DNA from: Anadara kagoshimensis
Lineage: Eukaryota; Mollusca; Bivalvia; Arcoida; Arcidae
Assembly: GCA_021292105.1 (NCBI GenBank)
Contig: CM037866.1
Span: 1,659,256-1,723,255 of the forward strand
Length of the DNA stretch: 64,000 nt
Direction of reading: 5' to 3'
In this document: piece after piece, positions 1 through 10,781 of the stretch
How positions within the stretch are numbered: the stretch's first letter is position 1
Layout: every line of letters starts with the position of its first letter
Made by a program: the position numbers and the translations under genes
Notes under the pieces: model-generated
What the model saw: only the letters and a program-made list of their open reading frames with translations
What the model was told of the DNA's origin: nothing
Database searches by the model: none

Positions 1-830
1 CTATATTCTTTATTTCAAATAGATACCTTTAATTCAAAAACAGATATCTCTATTTGTGTCACAGAAATGCTGAAACAGAGATATCTTTATTTCAAAAACA
101 GTTATCATTATTTTTGTTTCATATTTTATTATTGATTAATAACCGCTCCCATGTGGTAGTGCTACCCGGGGAGCAAGTTATAAAGTGTAGTGGCTACTGC
201 GCGATAGAAAAATGCGGACTCTGTTGACGGAAACTGCCAGACTGTTGCACCATTAATTTTTTTCAAAAACAAATACTCTACAAAAGCACATTCAGTTATT
301 TTAGTTATTAAAGGAAAAAAACTCCAAAAAAAATAACACAAGGTGCCCAACTTTACAGAGTGCAGATATCTACCTTGCCTTGGTTTTTAGTCCAAATATT
401 TTTTTCCCCAATGAATTATCAACCAAACTTTAAAATGTTCAAAAAGTAAACATTTTTCCTTGTCTAACAACATACTACATGCCTATGCAAATTTTCAATC
501 AATGGAGATATACAGTAGCACTACAACCTTCAACACAATTAAATGATTTTCCCACACTACTTGTGAGGGAGTGGTTGTTAAAGAAATAATTATAAGTGCA
601 CATAAATACAGATATCTGTATTTGAATTGGAGATATCTTTATTTCACATATACATAAACACAAAACATACATGTAGATATCTCTATTTCAAATAGAAATA
701 TCTATTTCAAATAGAGATATCTTTATTTCAAATAGAATTATCTGTAATTGAAATAGATATCTCTATTCAAACTAGAGATATCTTTAATTTTGATACAGAT
801 ATCTACAATAAAAAATTAAATTTCAATAAA
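1..830. repeat. Degenerate GATATC-word repeat inside an intron
   Basis: Two clusters (about 1-112 and 597-830) repeat the words CAAATAGAGATATCTTTATTT and variants with loose spacing of roughly 25-35 bases. The core GATATC is its own reverse complement and the flanks ATAGA and TCTAT also mirror each other, so each word is a small palindrome. Between the clusters the DNA is AT-rich with no coding signal. The whole stretch lies upstream of the exon at 1033, so it is probably intronic. Confidence 0.7.
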
Positions 831-1032
831 GATTTCTGAATAAAAACCCATTTGGCTTGCCATATGTGGTGCCTTGTTATAGTTTTAACATCAGGTATTC
901 TTTACCTTTAAGCATATTTTACATATTTTAGTTGGAATAATATTACATTAATCTGTAAAATCAAAAGTCTGTCTTCTATTTTCTAATTAATCATCCAGTT
1001 ATTATGCATTTTAGTTTTTGTGAATGTTTTAG

Positions 1033-1115
1033 GAACTTATGGGAATGCACCACTGATGACACTACCCCTTGGAACACCCAGAGCCACACCTCCTGTAACT
1101 GATGAATTGGATAAG
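1033..1115 (+). CDS. Internal coding exon of an unrecognised gene (penultimate)
   Basis: An open frame sits between a TTTTAG acceptor and an AAG|GTAAGG donor. It enters with two bases of a split codon and leaves at phase 0, encoding a proline/threonine-rich piece beginning TYGNAPLMTLPLGTPRATPP and ending ELDK. It joins in frame to the exon at 3075, where the protein ends. The composition suggests a disordered C-terminal tail. I do not recognise the protein family. Earlier exons lie outside the window. The call rests on matching splice phases and codon-like composition, not on homology. Confidence 0.6.
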
Positions 1116-1189
1116 GTAAGGAAAAACATTACTTTTCAATAAAACACTCAAGATAATTAATCAATGTTGTTAAAATCTTAATTTTGTAT

Positions 1190-1437
1190 TAAATGTTTAA
1201 GTTAGAGTATGTCCCAAGCCATTTGGCTCATCAGGCCAGTGCCTGGTGTCAGCAACATGAAGTGACTGAGATTTCACTACTCCCAGCTTATTTGCAGGTA
1301 CCCATTCATTTGGTAGCAGAGTTGACTGGAGTAATGTGGAATGAAATGTTCAGTTTGCAAAGATACCACACAGCCCTGCTCAGGCTCGAATCCACAACCC
1401 TTGAATCAAGAATCTGTGACTTTAACCACTTACCTTA
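1190..1437 (-). mobile_element. tRNA-derived SINE, minus orientation
   Basis: On the minus strand the element begins with a tRNA-like head: an A-box-like GGTAAGTGGTTAAAGTC, and a B-box GGATTCGAGCC at about 1384-1394. The body that follows includes a segment around 1300-1380 resembling the widely conserved SINE domain that reads 'tggactggagtaatgtgg' on the plus strand. Intronic. Target duplication not identified. Confidence 0.6.
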
Positions 1438-2013
1438 AAAAGGTTAACACATTTCCAGACTATTATAATTTTTAACATCATTGCAATGAGGACTGTATTT
1501 TTCAGTTGTTATCAGAATACCAAAGCATTAATATCCATGTACATGGAAATGTAGGAATTAAGGTTAATATATACATGTAAAATTTAACTTGTAAAGACTC
1601 AATTTTGTCTAAAAGGGTACATGTAATGATTTTTCATTTTCACATATTTTATTTAACTTATTTATTTTACTTTAATATGGCTTGAGCGAAAATTTCATGA
1701 AATTTGTGAAATAAAGAAGTTATGAGGCAATTTCTAATACTTTAAGTTAATCTAAATCGAAAAGCCCGGTTTCGGACCCCATGCCGTGATGTCATAGAAG
1801 TACTTAGCCCCACAGAATGTTCTTTACTTATATACTAAACAAGGAAGATCCAAACTCACACTTAAATATTCTTTTCATTATTTCATGATAAATTTATTTG
1901 ATGAAGTGGAATTTACATCCAATTGATACCTACCAATAAAATTGTTTATTTGACACATTCCTTTGATTGAGACCCACACCTGTAATTAACAGGATGTGAC
2001 CTTACAATAAACA

Positions 2014-2159
2014 CAAGAGAGGTGTCAATGCCACCAAAGCTCACCGGACTTACCATTCATTTTTTATACTTGCACCCAAAACTTTAACATTTACGTATGG
2101 GACGGACGGGACGCCGGGGTGACAGCAATAGCTCTCCAGACTTTCGTCCGGTGAGCTAA
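2014..2159 (+). mobile_element. Short pearl/Helitron-like non-autonomous element
   Basis: The left end is CAAGAG followed by the small stem GGTG..CCACC. The right half carries the GC-rich family signature GGACGGACGGGACGCCGGGG, and the end is a stem-loop (CCAGAC/GTCCGG area) followed by GTGAGCTAA and an A run. The same end structure recurs at 10643-10781 and 36206-37130. It lacks the tandem core found in the long copy, so it is a deletion derivative of about 146 bp. Confidence 0.65.
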
Positions 2160-2314
2160 AAATTGATTGACAGGTGTTAATTGAGTGATTTTATGATACT
2201 TGGTTATTTACCACCTCCAAATTTAGTGATTTTGTTATTAATTAAGGATTTTAGAAACTTAACAGATAGTCATTTAACATGTAAAATGGGATTTGGTGTC
2301 AAATTTTTTGTTAA

Positions 2315-2497
2315 TTTCGTTTAAATCGGTACAGTAGTTTCAGAGAAGATTTTCAAATTAATATAAGCCTTAAAGTGCATCTAATTTACATGTTATGCTA
2401 ATATTGTCTTTAGTTACATGTAGATAAGATGCGCTTTAAGGCTTATATTTCTTTGAAAATCTTCTCTGAAACTACTGTACCAATTTAAACAAAATTT
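2315..2497. repeat. Imperfect inverted repeat (about 80-base arms)
   Basis: The left arm (2315-2393) and right arm (2416-2497) are reverse complements with a few mismatches; both contain ACAGTAGTTTCAGAGAAGAT in opposite orientation. The loop is about 22 bases. It sits within an intron and could be a foldback MITE or two head-to-head fragments of the 'cagagaagat' repeat core common in this window. Confidence 0.75.
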
Positions 2498-2784
2498 AGT
2501 GTGATAGGTCCCTACTGGGTAAGGATAAACATTGCTTCTGGCTTTTTTGGTCCAATATGGGAACTATATCTAGCATGGAAGGTCTTTAGGTAAAAGTGAT
2601 TAAAAGTTGTATATCCATTCTAAATCCAAGTTGGTGGTTATTGATATAAATACAAAAAACAGAAAATGACCATTTGTAGATTTATCTTCCAACCAATTTT
2701 ATTCCAACTGGAAATAAAGAAAGGAGGTGTAATATTTAATAATATTTGCATGTTATTTATGAAATTTGTAAATTAACTGCCAGT

Positions 2785-2818
2785 TGAGCCACACAGGCCC
2801 TTTTGGGCCTTTTGTTTC
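2785..2818 (-). mobile_element. Isolated left end of a pearl-like element, reversed
   Basis: The stem AGGCCCTTTTGGGCCT is the reverse-strand form of the left-terminal hairpin seen at 11757-11776. No matching right end was found nearby. Confidence 0.4.
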
Positions 2819-3074
2819 AAAGTAATTCTTATGTAATGCATTGCATTGAAATTTAATTTGATCCATGCCTGAAGTTCATGCACTTGCTTTAAGTTAATAA
2901 AGTAAGCTTATAAGGTGGAATTTGGATTTATGAAATTTTTATCCTATTGTGGTTTTTATTTCAATTTAAAAAAAAAACCCAGATAATTATTATTATTATT
3001 ATTATTATTTTTATTTATTTTTTTTTTTTTGATAAAATTAAGTGAAGGCATGTTTCTTTTAACCTTATTGGCAG

Positions 3075-3191
3075 TTACGCCCCCGCTTCCTGTCCGACAG
3101 TCAGCAGCTTGGTGACTTTGTTTTGATTCCATTACAGAAACTAAGTCCGAGACATTCCAAAAAAGCTAGTCAGAGTGCTGATGCCATTTAA
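3075..3191 (+). CDS. Terminal coding exon of the same unrecognised gene
   Basis: A pyrimidine-rich tract ending TTGGCAG precedes this exon, which continues the frame of the exon at 1033-1115 at phase 0. It encodes 38 residues starting LRPRFLSDSQQLGDFVLIPL, then a basic, serine-rich stretch (KLSPRHSKKA), and stops at TAA 3189-3191. The intron (1116-3074) holds a SINE, a small pearl-like element and an inverted repeat. An AATAAA at 3438-3443 is a plausible polyadenylation signal about 250 bases downstream. Function unknown; the tail would be a phosphorylatable basic C-terminus at most. Confidence 0.6.
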   Translation, partial: LRPRFLSDSQQLGDFVLIPLQKLSPRHSKKASQSADAI

Positions 3192-3890
3192 GAGGAAGAG
3201 AAACACTTGAAAGTAGTGGGATCTGTTACCACTGAGAAGAAAGAATGCTTTGTGTAATCAGTCAACAGAAGTTGTGGGTTCATTTCCAGTAGATACACTC
3301 CCAAAGTCAGTAGAAGGTCTAGGTCTGGTAAAAAAGAACTCTTTCACTCACATGAGCCAAAAAAATCTGTTTCATTGCTCTTCAGTCTAACCCACAGGAA
3401 AAGGAAAACTACACATGCTACTATGATGTAATATTTTAATAAATCAATTTTTAGCCTGCCTAGAACAACTTTTAGGTGAAAAGAAATTTACAAATAGATT
3501 GAGGTCACGGTCATGTCCTGAAAATGCCAAAATTAGTATTGCCAGAAATTGAAGAAGAGCATGAACCATTGTCTCAATCTATCTCGTCAACATTTAAAGG
3601 AACATTTCACCCTACCGAAGAAAATTTGGAAGAAGAACCAGAAACTGAAAGTGTGATGATGACATTCACAAAGGAGGAAACTCTGCTTCAAAAACCAAAA
3701 CCATTGGTAGTGGTACAGCTGTGTTAAAAAACAAAAAGAAATGTTGCTCGGTCATGTTTTGTTTATCCATCTGTCTCAGCTGAAGATGAATTTGAAAATT
3801 CTGAGAGTTACCAAGTCTTAGGTTTGCTCAAAACATTAATGTTGTCCAATTTAAATCATGTATGCCAAAAATGAAGAAATTAAATACAGT
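3192..3890 (+). other. 3' untranslated region with unusually open frames
   Basis: After the TAA at 3191 the same frame stays open for 22 codons, meets a second TAA, then stays open for about 57 more codons rich in Ser/Lys/Arg. An acidic 67-codon frame (3524-3727, starting MPKLVLPEIEEEHE) and a further open stretch (about 3739-3873) follow in other frames. This looks like either a long 3' UTR or formerly coding C-terminal sequence. AATAAA occurs at 3438-3443. No family was recognised. Confidence 0.35.
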
Positions 3891-3891
3891 C

Positions 3892-4600
3892 TGATAAACC
3901 AGGAAAAGATCACTTAACAGGTTTGTTATTTATGTATTTAGATCACTTGTATAAACTACGAAGTTTATGTCTTGCATAAGGCTGAGTACACTGTCGACAT
4001 TTTACATTTGTAATCAGGCAGTTTTCACAATTTTTGCAATGTTTACAATTCAAGCTTGTAGAAATCATGTTGAATTAAGGAACATAGACATGATCAGGCA
4101 TAAAATCTGCAGTTGTCTAGCAGACAGTTATTACTGTAGTTAGTAATTATTAAAAAAATTACTTTCAGTTAACTGTTCGAGTACTGTTTTAACCTGTTAG
4201 TAGTTCCAATCAGCAGATTTTCATCATTTTAATAGAGTGAAATTTTGCAAATGATTTGTAAACAAGAAAGTTATTTATGTAGTACAGAAAATGCGAGAGT
4301 ATCAATATGTAAACAAACACACATGGAGTAAATGAATAGAAGTTCAGAATCTGTTAATATCCGGGTTATGGAATAGATGTACCCAATGCCATGAAAAAGA
4401 CTTTTTTTTAAAAAAATAAAAGAAAATTTATATTAATATATTTTTAAATATTATTTAATCAGTCCTGAGTTATGATAAACTGTCCATACTACATGCACAT
4501 GTACTGCATGATCAGTCAAAATATTTGTCGATTATAATGGGTTTCACAATTATGTAATAAACCAGAGACACCACAAATGGATTTATTAATTATGTCTCTA
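3892..4600. other. AT-rich intergenic DNA, nothing recognised
   Basis: No open frame with splice signals, RNA gene or paired element end was seen. The stretch leads into the right-end fragment of a pearl-like repeat. Confidence 0.5.
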
Positions 4601-4734
4601 TGTCATAATGAAGTATTAGCAACTACAGTTTCAATTGGTCCAGTAGTTTTAGAGAAGAAGATTCAAGTTTACTGACGCACTGACACACGCTTTGCCATGC
4701 CATAAGCTCACATGGCCTTAGCCAGGTGAGCTAA
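4600..4734 (+). mobile_element. Right end of a pearl-like element
   Basis: It contains the recurring core 'ggtccagtagttttagagaag', then the short stem TGGCC/GGCCA and the terminus GGTGAGCTAA at 4734 followed by an A run. The left end was not located. Confidence 0.5.
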
Positions 4735-4763
4735 AAATGTCAAAATCTTTACATATATATATA

Positions 4764-5991
4764 CAGTGCAACTTCCGAAAACCGGCTTAGTGTGGGACCG
4801 AGCAATTTGGCCGGTTTTCAGAGGGGTCGGTATTAAGAGGGTCTTATGAATCCGGAAGTCCGATCCTATCCGACTCTTTTCCGTTTCAGACTTTTTTTAT
4901 ATAAGGTATAGACAAAAGAAATATAAACCTCGTTACATTCACTGAAGCGTTGATCGTACATGTAATGTGAAAATCTGTTCTTGATCCTGACAAGTACATT
5001 ACGTATAAATCCAAAGTTTACAAGCTGACAGAATAATATATAACAGCTTTACAGTAACTAAAATGGATTGCTGCTTGTGTTGATATAGGTACACGAGGTA
5101 CAGTTTTCGGATCGTGGTGACAAGAATGTTTTGATCTTAAAAAGGAAAAATAAAACATGAAGAAAATTTTGTTAAGTTTAATGATTTTTTAAAGAAAAAA
5201 CATTTCTTAACATATACACACTGCTGGAGTGGGATAAACATAATTGTTTATAAAACGTTCCGATCACCAGTACCAGAAAACCAATGTCAATGACCTTGTG
5301 TCATGTGAGGGGTACTCTGTGGGTTTAGCTGGTGGCATTTTGCACTTAATAGAACAATCTGACCGTAATAATGAATATTAACCTTTTATGGTAACTGAAA
5401 TGAAACCATTTTTAATCATATCGGCAACTCATTTTTTAAAAAGAATATTTGTTTTTATTTTATTTTTTGTGACAATGCCTTAAAATCTGAAGTTTAAAAA
5501 AACTCGGTAAAGATCAGTATACAAAATGTAAATAAATTAAATCGGTTTACAAGCACTTAATGAAAATTCGGGTACTAAAGAAAATCAGGTGTTAATCGTT
5601 TGTTTGTTCTACAATCGAAAAAGACAATAGCTGTATTAATTTCATAATCGATCAAATAAAAGAAACAATTAAGATCGATTTTGTTATTTATACATGTACA
5701 CTTGCACGGAACCATGTGTTACGACACATTGTTATTTCAGTAATCGGATTAATCACTTGTCTGTTACGGTTCAATGATATAATGTGACTCCGACGACCGG
5801 TTTTTGGAGGTAAATTCTAAGATGTAACATGATTTCGGTACTTAAAAAAGGCCGGTATTTGGAATTCAGAGGGGCCGGTTTATGGAAGTTTATTTTAGTA
5901 TAAACAAAGAAGGATAAATTTGGGACTGGTCTCGTGTGTTCGGTATGTAGAGGTGATCTGTTTTTAGAAGGGCCGGTATTCGGAAGTTGCA

Positions 5992-5994
<3 letters not shown>
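4764..5994. mobile_element. TA-flanked non-autonomous DNA transposon (pogo/Tigger-like)
   Basis: The terminal inverted repeat CAGTGCAACTTCCGAAAACC at the left is matched at the right by the complement of CGGAAGTTGCACTG, and both ends abut TA in a TA-rich target. The terminal bases and the TA duplication are typical of the Tc1/mariner-pogo superfamily. Repeated subterminal words (GGCCGGT, GGAAGT) occur at both ends. No transposase frame is left inside the 1.23 kb, so it is an internally deleted or MITE-like copy. Confidence 0.8.

Positions 5995-6070
<76 letters not shown>
5995..6070. repeat. (TA)n microsatellite
   Basis: A pure TA run begins exactly at the right end of the TA-flanked transposon. 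Open frames across it are translation artefacts. Confidence 0.95.
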
Positions 6071-6074
<4 letters not shown>

Positions 6075-6076
<2 letters not shown>

Positions 6077-6230
6077 CCAAGTTTCATTGAAATCCATCCA
6101 ATAGTTTCAGAGGAGAAGTTGAAAGTACCCCACACCCACATGTGCAAAAGTGCGGAAAACTTATGACTGATGGATAGATTGACATTATACCCTCCACACC
6201 ATAGTTTGGGGTATAGTTATGCAGTGTGAC
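6075..6230 (+). repeat. Pearl-like core fragment
   Basis: It contains 'catccaatagtttcagagga', the same core word as at 4640 and 9230, followed by an acaccc-rich microsatellite remnant. No terminus is preserved. Confidence 0.4.
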
Positions 6231-6599
6231 TCACAACTATGGGAACAAAAAATGACAGGACTTGCTAGATGTGTGAAGTCAGTATGACAATTGAGTTAAC
6301 AGAGTTTTACATCAGTCCAGATATATCAAGACATCACACTTTTAGGTTAAGTGGCCGAAATATATACCTTTGCAGTGCACTTGGAGCAATGGACAGTTTG
6401 GATTCTTCAGTGTGCCATGCCTACTGTAACACAGCTCATCATAAGGAACTTTGCAATCAGAGATATGCATTTAAGTGCAGTAAGCAATACTTGAAGACAC
6501 ATTGTTTCTAGCAGATGTTTAATTAAAAGTTAAAACAATTAAAAATATGAAGAAAAATGGGTCAAAGACTCAATAAACCAGGTTGTTTTTTTTAATTTT

Positions 6600-6960
6600 T
6601 ATTGAATGGCTGTAAAGTCAGGTGTACAACTAAAATATATATAGAAACATTCTGTGAAGTTTCAAGGTTACTGATTGAAAATTGTAGGAGGAGTTGATTT
6701 CACAAAGTAGATAGATACCCCCAGTTTAAAAACTTGCTATAAAGTGACAAAAAGTTTCAAAGTCTGGAAAAATGGGAAAAAATCCCAAAATATTTCCATA
6801 AAGTCAGGTGCACATCTTCAATATACATGTATATAGAAACATTCTGTGAAGTTTCAAGGTTCTTGGTTGAAAACTGTAGCAGGAGTTGAGTTTACAAAGT
6901 AGGTACAGTATCTTTCCCAACTGCCCACCCATCCCGACATTCACCATACTATAAACCAGA
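6600..6960 (+). repeat. Two tandem copies of a ~180-bp repeat
   Basis: Words such as GAAACATTCTGTGAAGTTTC at about 6645 and 6837 and GTCAGGTG at 6618 and 6797 give a period near 180-190 bases. Related units recur at 8840-8900 and 9385-9660. They resemble the tandem cores of bivalve pearl-like elements; the family call is inference. Confidence 0.6.
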
Positions 6961-7311
6961 TTTGTACTTCATGCAACCCAGTCAAAAACTTTACAAGCAA
7001 TATTATAACAATTAAACAATAGACCCAATGGGCCTGAACAGTCACCTGAGGACCTTTCTGTCCTTGACAAGATGTCTGAAGGTTTTGCTACTCTAGCTTA
7101 TATCAAGAAAATGATTTAATGTTTTAAAACTTTAAATGTTATGTTGCATTAACAATTCTTCAGATTGTTGTGATGACGGGAAGTTTATTTATCTAAGAAC
7201 AAGTCATGTATACGCAAGATATAAAGATATTATTGCTGAAAAGAATCTAAGTAGATAAGAAAATTTTGTAAAACATGTCTACATGTCACCATTTCCTTTG
7301 TACCTAATAAG

Positions 7312-7731
7312 TAGGGGTGAAACAATATACCGCGGTATAAGTTGAATTGCGTTTTTTTATGCTTCGGTTCGGTTTTCGGTTTTGATTTTACTAAAACCGT
7401 TATTCAGTTTGTTATTAGAGTTATTTCCCTTGACATTTGAGACACCTCCTCTGATAGGTCTATAATACTTATTTATGGTAAATACTCCCAATCAATAACG
7501 GCGACATATGCAATGATGCAAGTACTTGCAATGGTATCACACGCAAAGCATGGAAATGGCATCCGATTTGCCAGAATTGAAAGATGGCCAGCCGACTTCG
7601 GCTAAAAGTTTGTTTTTGGCTACTTTTGGTAATTTTCCCCAGTTAACCTATTGTTTGACGATACAAACCGAACCGAGGCTAGCATACCGCAATACAAACC
7701 AAACCGTAACACTTGTATTGTTTCACCCCTA
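7312..7731. mobile_element. hAT-type MITE with 8-bp target duplication
   Basis: The inverted termini TAGGGGTGAAACAATA and TATTGTTTCACCCCTA are flanked by CTAATAAG (7304-7311) and CTGATAAG (7732-7739), an 8-base duplication with one mismatch, as hAT elements make. A short open frame (7526-7735) probably derives from the N-terminus of the parent transposase; no dimerisation or catalytic region remains. The internal GGTTCGGTT words recur in the hAT element at 15513. Confidence 0.8.
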
Positions 7732-7740
7732 CTGATAAGG

Positions 7741-8121
7741 TTGGTTGGTTGGTTGTAATGTTGTTTTATGTCGCATCAGCAATTTTTCAGCTATTCGCAA
7801 CGAGAGCAGGTTTATTAATCTCTAAAGATTAATCTACGAACAATTCATGTATGCATGAGATGTGCGAGTGTGTTTTTGGTCTGTCTTGTACTAGCACGCA
7901 CTCAGGGCGACTTTACCATGCTAGCTCACAGAGTCAGTACGCCACAGACAAGCATACCACTCCCCCAGTAACATTATCCTGGCACCAAGTGAACCAGTCA
8001 ATACTCTATCCTCTTAATGCCGAGCGCCAGGTGAGGAAGCAGTATCTCAAATTTTTAAGTCTTATGTATGACCCGGCCGGGGTTCGAACCCGCGACCTCC
8101 CACTCTCGAGGTGGACACTCT
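7741..8121 (-). mobile_element. tRNA-derived SINE between 55-bp direct repeats
   Basis: Read on the minus strand, the head carries the B-box GGTTCGAACCC (about 8080-8090). The body contains the shared 'attgctgatgcgacataaaa' segment, and the tail is (CCAA)n at 7741-7756. The SINE is flanked by nearly identical 55-base copies (7686-7740 and 8122-8176) of the right end of the neighbouring hAT MITE. The first two dozen bases of the tRNA head are missing compared with the copy at 57264. Confidence 0.8.
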
Positions 8122-8176
8122 ACCGCAATACAAACTGAACCGTAACACTTGTATTGTTTCACCCCTACTGATAAGG

Positions 8177-9255
8177 AAACAATCGGTATTTTCACTAACC
8201 AGAGAACATGTCAAATTTCTGTTGCATTTCAGATTAAAAAAACTGTTTAGAAATTTTTGCCGTTCCCCATTTTTAGCCCAAAAGCTACAATCTATTGAAA
8301 TAAGAAACAGCAAGCACCAAGAATTTTAAATTTAAAATATCTTAAGCACAATTCATTAACACTCTTAGAGAAGATTTTCATACTCTCCAACTGTTATTGG
8401 GGACCAAAAGCATGCAACTCCTTCAATTATGCTAACAAAAAAGCCCTTAAATATTACAGTAATTTTGGAGAGGATTCAAATGAAAAAAAATAAGATGACA
8501 TGACAAATGGTAAACCATCACAATATATCATGATCCAAAATTGGACATATTTTCAAGTATATGTATCAATACAGTCCCTTGGCCTCTGGTTTTAATGCAA
8601 TGCAATGATAACTAGACTTGTTTCTGAAGGAGACTAATACTCTTGCTCCCAATGTTGGTCTTGGGACAAATTATATGTACGGCCAAATAGTAATGTGAAA
8701 AATTCAAAGTCTGCCAATGGCAAAAATTCTGCTATATATATATATGATCAAACTGATAATGACATGTGCACACATTCTTATGATGCTTAATATCTGTATA
8801 TATAATAGTTTCAGAAAAACTGGATCAAAATACAGCCAAAATAGGAGGTGCACATGTTCAATGTATATAGAAACATCCTGCAAAATTTCAGACTTGTTGG
8901 TTTAAACTTGTAAACTGAAAACCCCATGTCATTATCTGTTCAAATAATCATGTTATAACAATTTGAAGCCATTTTACGAAATTTTCAAAATTTAACTCAA
9001 AAACGCTTTACCCATTTTTTGTCCAAATTTCATGAAATGAACAAACTTAAGGCTTCAGACCCCAGAGAATCTTAATATCACATCAGATTTTTTCTCCCAT
9101 CATTGGTTTTGGAGAAGATTTTTAAAGATTTTTGCACCCCTATGTCACCTTGACCTAGTTTTGATAGCCATGGCAACAAATCTGAATTGCACCAGCCCAT
9201 ACATGCTTCTGACCAAGTATCATTGAAATCTGTCCAGTAGTCTCAGAGGAGAAGT

Positions 9256-9258
<3 letters not shown>
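8177..9258. other. AT-rich repeat-derived DNA without genes
   Basis: No coding or RNA gene was recognised. Scattered pearl-like core words occur near 8840-8900 and 9200-9250 ('ccagtagtctcagaggagaag'). Confidence 0.5.

Positions 9259-9259
<1 letters not shown>

Positions 9260-9302
<43 letters not shown>
9260..9302. repeat. (CA)n microsatellite near a pearl-like right end
   Basis: An AC run lies between the core word 'cagaggagaag' and the terminal stem, the position in which pearl-like elements carry a microsatellite. Confidence 0.9.
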
Positions 9303-9304
<2 letters not shown>

Positions 9305-9347
9305 TGCTATGCCATAAGCTCACATGACCTATGGTCAGATGAGCTAA

Positions 9348-9720
9348 AAATCACCAAATTCAATTCTCCATAAAATTTGAAAATATTTAATACAACAATA
9401 TTTGAGGTGCACATGTTCAATGTATATACATATAAAAGCACACTGCATTATGCCATAAGCTCACATGACCTATTGTCAGGTGAGCTAAAAATCACCAAAT
9501 TCAATTCTCCATAAAATCTGAAAATATTCAATACAACCAATATGAGAGGTGCACATGATCAATGTATACACATACACACTGTAAAACACACTGTAAAGTT
9601 TCAGACTCAGTGGTTGAAAAGTGTAAAAGAATTGATTACACAAAATAGGTACCCTTCAAGTGGACAAACAGAAAGACAAACAGAAAGACAGACAGGCTAA
9701 AACCTATGTACCCCTTAACT
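9348..9720 (+). repeat. Two tandem pearl-like units, the first with a second terminus
   Basis: The word 'atcaccaaattcaattctcc' occurs at 9350 and 9491, period about 141. The first unit ends at 9488 with a second stem plus GGTGAGCTAA terminus, so two complete right termini lie 141 bases apart. A short GACAAACAGAAA repeat follows. Confidence 0.65.
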
Positions 9721-9879
9721 TCATTTGTCATGGTATAATTATAAAAATAAATGCTAATTAAGGCACGGAATCTTAAGACAAGAAATTTTATGAATTTCTC
9801 TTAAAAAGTGCATTGTTTATCTGAAATTTATTTATTTATTTGAATTGTTTTCTCTTTTTGATGATTTAGTTCATATACC

Positions 9880-10510
9880 TTAAATTCATATTTAATGCAA
9901 AATAACTTATTTTGTATAAATTCATATTTAATTATTTTGAAAGCATACCTTATTAAATATTTAATTTCATTAAAATTTTTATTTAATTAAAAATTCATAT
10001 TCCTTTTCATTTTGGAATCCATATTTAATTGAAAATTTCAATTTTGAAAAATTTGAAACTCAATTTAATAAAATTCGCATTTAATTTTTTAAATCCGTAT
10101 TTCATATTTATATCTAATTTCATTAAACTTTCCTAATTTTTTTAATTATTTTGAAATCATAATTTTTTTTTCAATTCTTATTAAATTAAAATTCATCTTC
10201 CTTTTTTTATTTTGTAATCCATAGTTAATAAAAACTTTTAAAAAAATATTTAGTTAATATTATTAAAATTCACATTTAATTTTTTAAATTCATATTTTAT
10301 CTTTACAATGTATATCTCATTTCATTTAACTTTACTAAAATTCATATATAATTCAATTTAAATTCATATTTAATTCAATAAAATTCATAATAATTGATTT
10401 TAAATTCAGATTTTATTTCATATAAGTTCATATGCAATTTTATTTAAATTCTTATTTAATTTCAAAAAGTTCATAATATATTCTACATTTAATTTCATTT
10501 TGTAATAAAA
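9880..10510. repeat. Degenerate ATTCATATTTAAT word repeat
   Basis: Dozens of variants of AAATTCATATTTAATTT occur with irregular spacing over about 630 bases. There is no clean period, so it is a cryptic low-complexity repeat rather than a satellite. Confidence 0.7.
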
Positions 10511-10642
10511 CCATGTTTACCGCATAAAATTAGCTAACTATATAATCAACAGATATTTTAGAACCATACTGTGTAGCTACTGGAAGAAAAAAAAAAATTT
10601 AACTTGTATTAATGTAGCAAAAAAAAAAAAAAAAAAAAAAAA

Positions 10643-10781
10643 CAAGAGGTGTCAGAAGAACAGCATAGTAGCACATTTAGGTCATTAAACAGGCAAAAAA
10701 CTTTAACCAAAATCTTAAACAATGGACGCTGATGCTGGTGCTGACACATGCTGGGGGTAGAACAATAGCCCGGCAGGCTAA
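10643..10781 (+). mobile_element. Short pearl/Helitron-like element, 139 bp
   Basis: The left end CAAGAGGTGTCAGAAGAACA closely matches that of the 925-bp copy at 36206. The right part (GGACGCTGATGC ... GGGGGTAGAACAATAGCCC, then GGCAGGCTAA) matches its right end. The tandem core is absent. It sits directly after a run of about 22 A, consistent with the A-rich target preference of the long copy. Confidence 0.75.

Larger units (their letters stand above)
7016..9347 (+). mobile_element. Possible composite pearl-like element carrying nested insertions
   Basis: A left-end-like stem (GACCCAATGGGCC, then TCACCTGAG) lies at 7020-7050. A canonical right end, with stem TGACC/GGTCA, GATGAGCTAA and an A run, ends at 9347 after a CA microsatellite. 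The pairing of these ends is inference. The interval contains a hAT MITE and a SINE. Confidence 0.35.

Noticed and set aside
5771-6147. 85-108 codon minus-strand frames through the TA microsatellite
   Set aside because: They are runs of Tyr-Ile from (TA)n read in frame; the flanks are transposon terminus.
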